Shown piece after piece: positions 60,617 through 64,000 of a stretch of DNA of 64,000 nucleotides (positions are counted from its first letter, which is position 1; each line of letters starts with the position of its first letter). The DNA is taken from contig NZ_OLMK01000103.1 of assembly GCF_900290235.1 (NCBI RefSeq), positions 1 through 64,000 on the forward strand, in the 5' to 3' direction. A program made the translations under genes and the position numbers. Below the pieces are notes generated by a model that saw nothing but the letters and a program-made list of their open reading frames with translations, was not told where the DNA came from and did not search any database. Source of the stretch: Streptomyces sp. MA5143a (GTDB lineage Bacteria; Actinomycetota; Actinomycetes; Streptomycetales; Streptomycetaceae).

Positions 60617-60689
60617 CCCCGGCCCTGTTCTTTCCGAAGCTACGGCGAAGTGACGAGTAGCTCTCTGTGATCAGCGTGGCGCGCGGTCA

Positions 60690-60915
60690 GGGATAGCGGT
60701 GCGGGTCCGGGTACCTCGGCGACCTGGAGGGCAGCGAAGTCGGCGTGGGCCTGTTCGACGGCTTCGGGGTACACCTCGCGCTTGGCGTGCTCGGCGAGCG
60801 CCCGGTAGATGCCGGGCGACGCGGAGCACGGTGTGGAGCATGTCGTCGGTGACGACCGGGGGCCGGCCACCGTGCTTGCCCTTGCGGGTCGCCCTGGGCC
60901 CTGGATTTACCTGGG
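60690..60915 (-). pseudogene. Serine recombinase/resolvase C-terminal fragment
   Basis: RKGKHGGRPPVVTDDMLHTV, then after a frameshift IYRALAEHAKREVYPEAVEQ and AHADFAALQV. The KxGGRPP...D...xxR pattern followed by a helix-turn-helix end resembles the C-terminal helix-turn-helix of resolvase-type recombinases or related element proteins. Truncated. Confidence 0.5.
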
Positions 60916-60951
60916 CCTGAGGTCGGCATCAATGAGAGGACGAGCAGCAAG

Positions 60952-61986
60952 ATGACGTATCAGGAGCGACACACTGCGCCGGACAGGGTGACTTCGGAGA
61001 AGGCGCAGGCGGACGACGCGGGACCGTCGGCGGGGCGGGAGCAGGGCGGTTCTGCCGAAGAGTCCGTACGGGTGCGGTCGTCGGGAGGCGCGGAGTTCGT
61101 GGTCCGGCTCCTGCGTGCGGAGCGGCCAGACGCCCCAGTGGCGCTCGTGGTACCGGCGATGGGGGCGCGGGCGCGGTTCTACGCTCCCTTCGCCCGCGGG
61201 CTGCACCAGGGCGGTCTGCACGTGGCGGTCACGGACCTCCGTGGCCAGGGCGAGAGCACCCCGGTGGCGCGCCGAGGAGTGGCGTACGGGTACCGGGAGA
61301 TGGTCGATGACGACCTTCCCGCTGTCGCCCGTGCGGTCTCCGCCGCGTTCCCGCGTTCGCCGGTGGTACTCATCGGACACAGCCTCGGCGGCCAGCTCGC
61401 GCTGCTCAGCACCGCGACTGAGCTCACCGGGGTGCACGCCGTCGTGCTGACGGCAGCCGGGTCGGTCTGGTGGCGGGGGTTCGGCTCGGTGCGTGGGCTC
61501 CGCAACCTGGTCGGCAGCCAGCTGTTCGCGGCGCTCGCCACGGCGCTCGGCTACTGGCCCGGGGAACGGCTCGGCTTCGGTGGCACTCAGCCCACTTCAG
61601 TGATGCGGGACTGGGCACGGCAGGGCCGCACCGGCCGCTACACGCTGGGAGGGAGCGACACCGACTACGAGGCGGCGCTCGCGCGGCTGACGCTTCCCGT
61701 CCTCGCGGTCGGCGTGGAGAACGACAGCCTGGCGCCGCCCGGCGCGACGGACCATCTGCTGCGGAAGATCCCGGCTGCCCAAGTGAGCCGGTGGCACTAC
61801 TCCGAGGCCCTTGCCGGCAGCCACCGGTTGGACCACTTCCGTTGGGTCCGGCACAGCGACGGCATGAGCGCGTACATCACGGACTGGATCTCCAACACGC
61901 TCACCACGCGGCAGGACGGCGCCGCACAGCAGAGCACACAACCGGACCCGGCCGGTGAAGGCCGCTCCGACAGAGGAGGAGTCTGA
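60952..61986 (+). CDS. Alpha/beta hydrolase
   Basis: Hydrolase of 344 residues. A 45-residue polar N-terminal extension precedes the core (FVVRLLRAERPDAPVALVVP). Then TDLRGQGESTPVARR, the nucleophile elbow VVLIGHSLGGQLALLSTATE (Ser), an acid near VLAVGVENDSLAPPGATDHL and a late His (AGSHRLDHFRWVRH). The fold resembles serine aminopeptidase/lysophospholipase-like (YheT or monoacylglycerol lipase) hydrolases. AATGAGAGGACGAGCAGCAAG precedes the ATG with a weak GAGGA site. Substrate unknown; the PlsC-like gene nearby fits a lipid theme (weak). Confidence 0.85.
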   Translation: MTYQERHTAPDRVTSEKAQADDAGPSAGREQGGSAEESVRVRSSGGAEFVVRLLRAERPDAPVALVVPAMGARARFYAPFARGLHQGGLHVAVTDLRGQGESTPVARRGVAYGYREMVDDDLPAVARAVSAAFPRSPVVLIGHSLGGQLALLSTATELTGVHAVVLTAAGSVWWRGFGSVRGLRNLVGSQLFAALATALGYWPGERLGFGGTQPTSVMRDWARQGRTGRYTLGGSDTDYEAALARLTLPVLAVGVENDSLAPPGATDHLLRKIPAAQVSRWHYSEALAGSHRLDHFRWVRHSDGMSAYITDWISNTLTTRQDGAAQQSTQPDPAGEGRSDRGGV

Positions 61987-61989
61987 GGT

Positions 61990-62293
61990 GACCGCTGGCC
62001 AACCTGTCGGGGCTCCTGGAGCACCAAGAGGCCCACTCCGGCGCGCGGCATGTCCCGCTGCGCGGCCGACTGATCGGGGCGCTGACACTGGGCACCGCCG
62101 TCACCCGCTACGTCCTGAAGTTCTCCGAGGTCGAGGAGGCGAGCGTCGACGACCTCGTCGAGTGCTTGCGACCGGCGGTCGAAGCGCTGATGCGGCCACC
62201 GGGTGAGCCAGAGGCGGCGAAGCAGACCGATGCCGGCCCTCCCGAAAGCCAGGCGGAAGGCCACGGCAGTGCGGGTGGCGGAAATCGAGGCTG
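61990..62293 (+). pseudogene. TetR-family regulator C-terminal remnant
   Basis: A frame reads LANLSGLLEHQEAHSGARHV, then LRGRLIGALTLGTAVTRYVL and FSEVEEASVDDLVECLRPAV, the last helices of a TetR effector domain with the typical GTAVTRY block. The DNA-binding half is missing. The remaining 288 bases to the aminopeptidase stop show no gene. Confidence 0.55.
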
Positions 62294-62581
62294 AGCTGGA
62301 GCGCGTGCAGGCGAATATCCGGGGGCGCCCGCCCTTCGTCCGACGCGCCGCGCGAGAGCCGGATCGTTCCGTGATCCCGTGGCTCGAAGCGATGTCGAGC
62401 ACCTCACCCCCCGGCCCCACGCGTCGAAGCCGTCAGCAGGTGCTGCTCCTGAGCGAAGAAAACCTCGCCTCCCAGTATCAGGAACATATGCCTACAGAGC
62501 GTCACAAATCACCGACTGTGGCATGGCTTCTCACCGGCATCGAGGAATTGCCGAGCGAGCTGTGGACCGGGCTGGAAATTT

Positions 62582-64000
62582 TCAGCCGCGGGAGTGCAGT
62601 ATGCGGCGCATCCGGTCGGCCTGGTTCAGGAGGTTCGTACGGACGACCGGGACAGCCTGCGCCGCCAGGTCTTCCGCGCGTCCCACGAAGGTCAGGTCGA
62701 TACCGAACAGCGGGAAGAGCCATTTGGTGTAGGTCGTCGCCGGCACGGTTCCACTGCGGTGGATGGTCGGCACAAGATCGAGGTAGGCCTCCGCGTAGGG
62801 CCTGAGCAAGTCGTCCTGGCCAGCGCTCCAGAACAGTGCCGCAACTGAGTGGACCGAAGCGATAGGCACCGCGCGGTCCGTCACCAGCGTCTGCCACACC
62901 GCTTTCTTCTCTGCCGCGTCCGGGGTCGCCGCGCGGACCTGGAGCCTGCTGACCCACGCTTCGGGGTCCGGGTCGCGGTCGAGCAGAGCCTGTGCTTCGG
63001 CTGCGGTCGGGCTTCCGAGCTGAGCTTTGCGAACCAGGGCTCGCCACTGAAAATCGATGTCCTTCCCAGCCTCGATCTGGAGCCACGCAACATCCTCCAC
63101 CTCGGCCGCGGTGCGAGCGAAGCCGCGCAACGCCGCTTTGCGGTAGGGGCCGACGCCGGAGAGGCTGCGGCATGCCGCAGCTACTGTTCCCAGCAATTCG
63201 TCCCGCTCCGACTCCGGGCTCCACAGATCTGCGGCCTCGACAGCCAGGTTGAGATACGGCTCGATCACCGATGCGGACGTCTCGACAGCGAGCACTCGGG
63301 TCAGGCAGTGCACGGCTTCGGCGGCTGTCGCTTCGCCGTTGATCAGCATGTCCCAGGCCGTGGTGACGGCGACACCTCGCGCGGTCGCGGTGGGCAGGCG
63401 GGCGGCGTTGGGGAAGAACGCGTCTTTGGTCGTGGCGTCAGGTCTCGTCGAGGCGAAGGTCAGGTCTTCATCGTTGACCAGATACAGGTCGGCTCCGGTT
63501 GGTAGGTCGAGCCGGGTCCGTTCGCCCGCTACCTCGACTTCGACGAGTGCCATCCGCTCAAGATGATCCCCGGAACCCCCGTAGGCGCCGACGGCGAGCA
63601 CATGCGGGCGTGGCCGGCCCCCCGGCCCCTGAGCGACCAGGGTGAACCCGTCTGTGTCGTGGTCGAGAGTGAGCCGGTCGGTGCCCGCTGTTTCCAGCCA
63701 TCCCGTGCGCCACTGGTCCAGGTCACGTCCGCTGGCGTCGGCGACGGCGTCGATCAGGTCCTGCAGCGTGGTGTTGCCCCAGGCATGCGTGGCGAAGTAG
63801 CTGGTCAGACCCGCGGAGAACCTTGCCTCGCCGACGTACGTCATCATCTGGTGCAGTACGGACGCGCCCTTGGGGTAGGTGATGGCGTCGAATGTCGCTG
63901 CGGCCTCGGAGACGTCGCGGACCTGCTGGCGGATCGGGTGCGTCGTCGGTCCCTGGTCCATGAAATAGGCTTTGAGTTTCTCGCCGGCCATATGTGCCGT
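62582..64000 (-). CDS. pepN: Aminopeptidase N (M1 family), C-terminal part
   Basis: C-terminal 470 or so residues of an M1 metallo-aminopeptidase, which removes N-terminal residues from peptides in the cytoplasm. The visible part begins after the zinc HExxH motif, with MAGEKLKAYFMDQGPTTHPI and YPKGASVLHQMMTYVGEARF (the tyrosine-containing region after the zinc site), HAWGNTTLQDLIDAVADASG and WRTGWLETAGTDRLTL. The actinobacterial ERAP1-C-like tail follows, ending RTNLLNQADRMRRILHSRG with the TGA at 62582. The gene continues past 64000, so the catalytic zinc residues are outside the window. Confidence 0.93.
   Translation of the reverse strand, partial: TAHMAGEKLKAYFMDQGPTTHPIRQQVRDVSEAAATFDAITYPKGASVLHQMMTYVGEARFSAGLTSYFATHAWGNTTLQDLIDAVADASGRDLDQWRTGWLETAGTDRLTLDHDTDGFTLVAQGPGGRPRPHVLAVGAYGGSGDHLERMALVEVEVAGERTRLDLPTGADLYLVNDEDLTFASTRPDATTKDAFFPNAARLPTATARGVAVTTAWDMLINGEATAAEAVHCLTRVLAVETSASVIEPYLNLAVEAADLWSPESERDELLGTVAAACRSLSGVGPYRKAALRGFARTAAEVEDVAWLQIEAGKDIDFQWRALVRKAQLGSPTAAEAQALLDRDPDPEAWVSRLQVRAATPDAAEKKAVWQTLVTDRAVPIASVHSVAALFWSAGQDDLLRPYAEAYLDLVPTIHRSGTVPATTYTKWLFPLFGIDLTFVGRAEDLAAQAVPVVRTNLLNQADRMRRILHSRG

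Noticed and set aside
1..64000. tRNA, rRNA, CRISPR arrays, riboswitches or a recognisable defence island
   Set aside because: I saw no cloverleaf genes, no regular repeat-spacer pattern, and no restriction, toxin-antitoxin or CBASS-like gene sets; only the orphan immunity-like gene hints at conflict biology.

Overview
The window looks like a stretch of a Streptomyces (or close actinomycete) replicon. Base composition is very GC-rich with strong third-position GC bias, GTG starts are common, neighbouring genes overlap by 4 bp (ATGA/GTGA), and most families are actinobacterial. The unusually high density of broken genes and insertion-sequence scraps suggests a chromosome arm or large plasmid rather than conserved core. 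Many remnants rest on single-base frameshifts, so assembly or sequencing error is a real alternative for some of them.

Layout. 1-2042 (minus): a meta-cleavage lower-pathway operon (hydratase, acetaldehyde dehydrogenase, 4-hydroxy-2-oxovalerate aldolase) in which the first two genes are frameshifted. 2300-5764: recombinase, transposase, acetyltransferase and monooxygenase scraps around a Tat-exported dihydroxybenzoate-decarboxylase-type amidohydrolase. 5851-10356: an MMPL transporter with a terminator, and a convergent MprAB-like two-component system. 10870-11713: regulator and transposase remnants. 12021-16878: hydroxyquinol module 1 (hydrolase, FAD monooxygenase, hydroxyquinol 1,2-dioxygenase, maleylacetate reductase), then a LysR gene, then 18004-21400, a two-component flavin monooxygenase, its reductase and an acyl-CoA ligase. 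22190-29211: a SpoIIE-type phosphatase, a Tat-exported L-glutamate-oxidase-like enzyme and a divergent CASTOR/POLLUX-like channel. 29648-31214: polymerase remnant and an IS630 element. 31264-34808: SnoaL-like protein, then TetR and DUF1569 genes divergent from an aldehyde dehydrogenase across a perfect operator palindrome. 34911-39956: remnants, a tiny secreted peptide, an orphan immunity-like gene, a NarL-type two-component system and a small membrane protein. 40499-45901: hydroxyquinol module 2 (minus), with a divergent TetR gene flanked on both sides by paired operator-like dyads. 45936-49677: a transposon graveyard. 49703-53195: two HAD phosphatases, a hypothetical protein and an APH-type kinase. 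54870-58400: an 1176-residue PAS-GAF-kinase-receiver-GAF-PP2C hybrid. 58381-62293: regulator, transporter and recombinase scraps around an acyltransferase and an alpha/beta hydrolase. 62582-64000: the C-terminal part of aminopeptidase N.

How the genes work together. The dominant theme is aromatic catabolism. Two complete hydroxyquinol (1,2,4-trihydroxybenzene) ring-cleavage modules funnel to 3-oxoadipate. The class D monooxygenase/reductase pair and the decarboxylase-type amidohydrolase could feed resorcinol-type substrates into them (inference), and a decayed catechol meta-pathway lies beside them. No CRISPR array, tRNA, rRNA or recognised defence locus was seen. The most unusual items are the two hydroxyquinol modules with different gene order and regulators, the exported decarboxylase homologue, the flanking operator pairs around the module 2 TetR gene, and the giant kinase-phosphatase hybrid.
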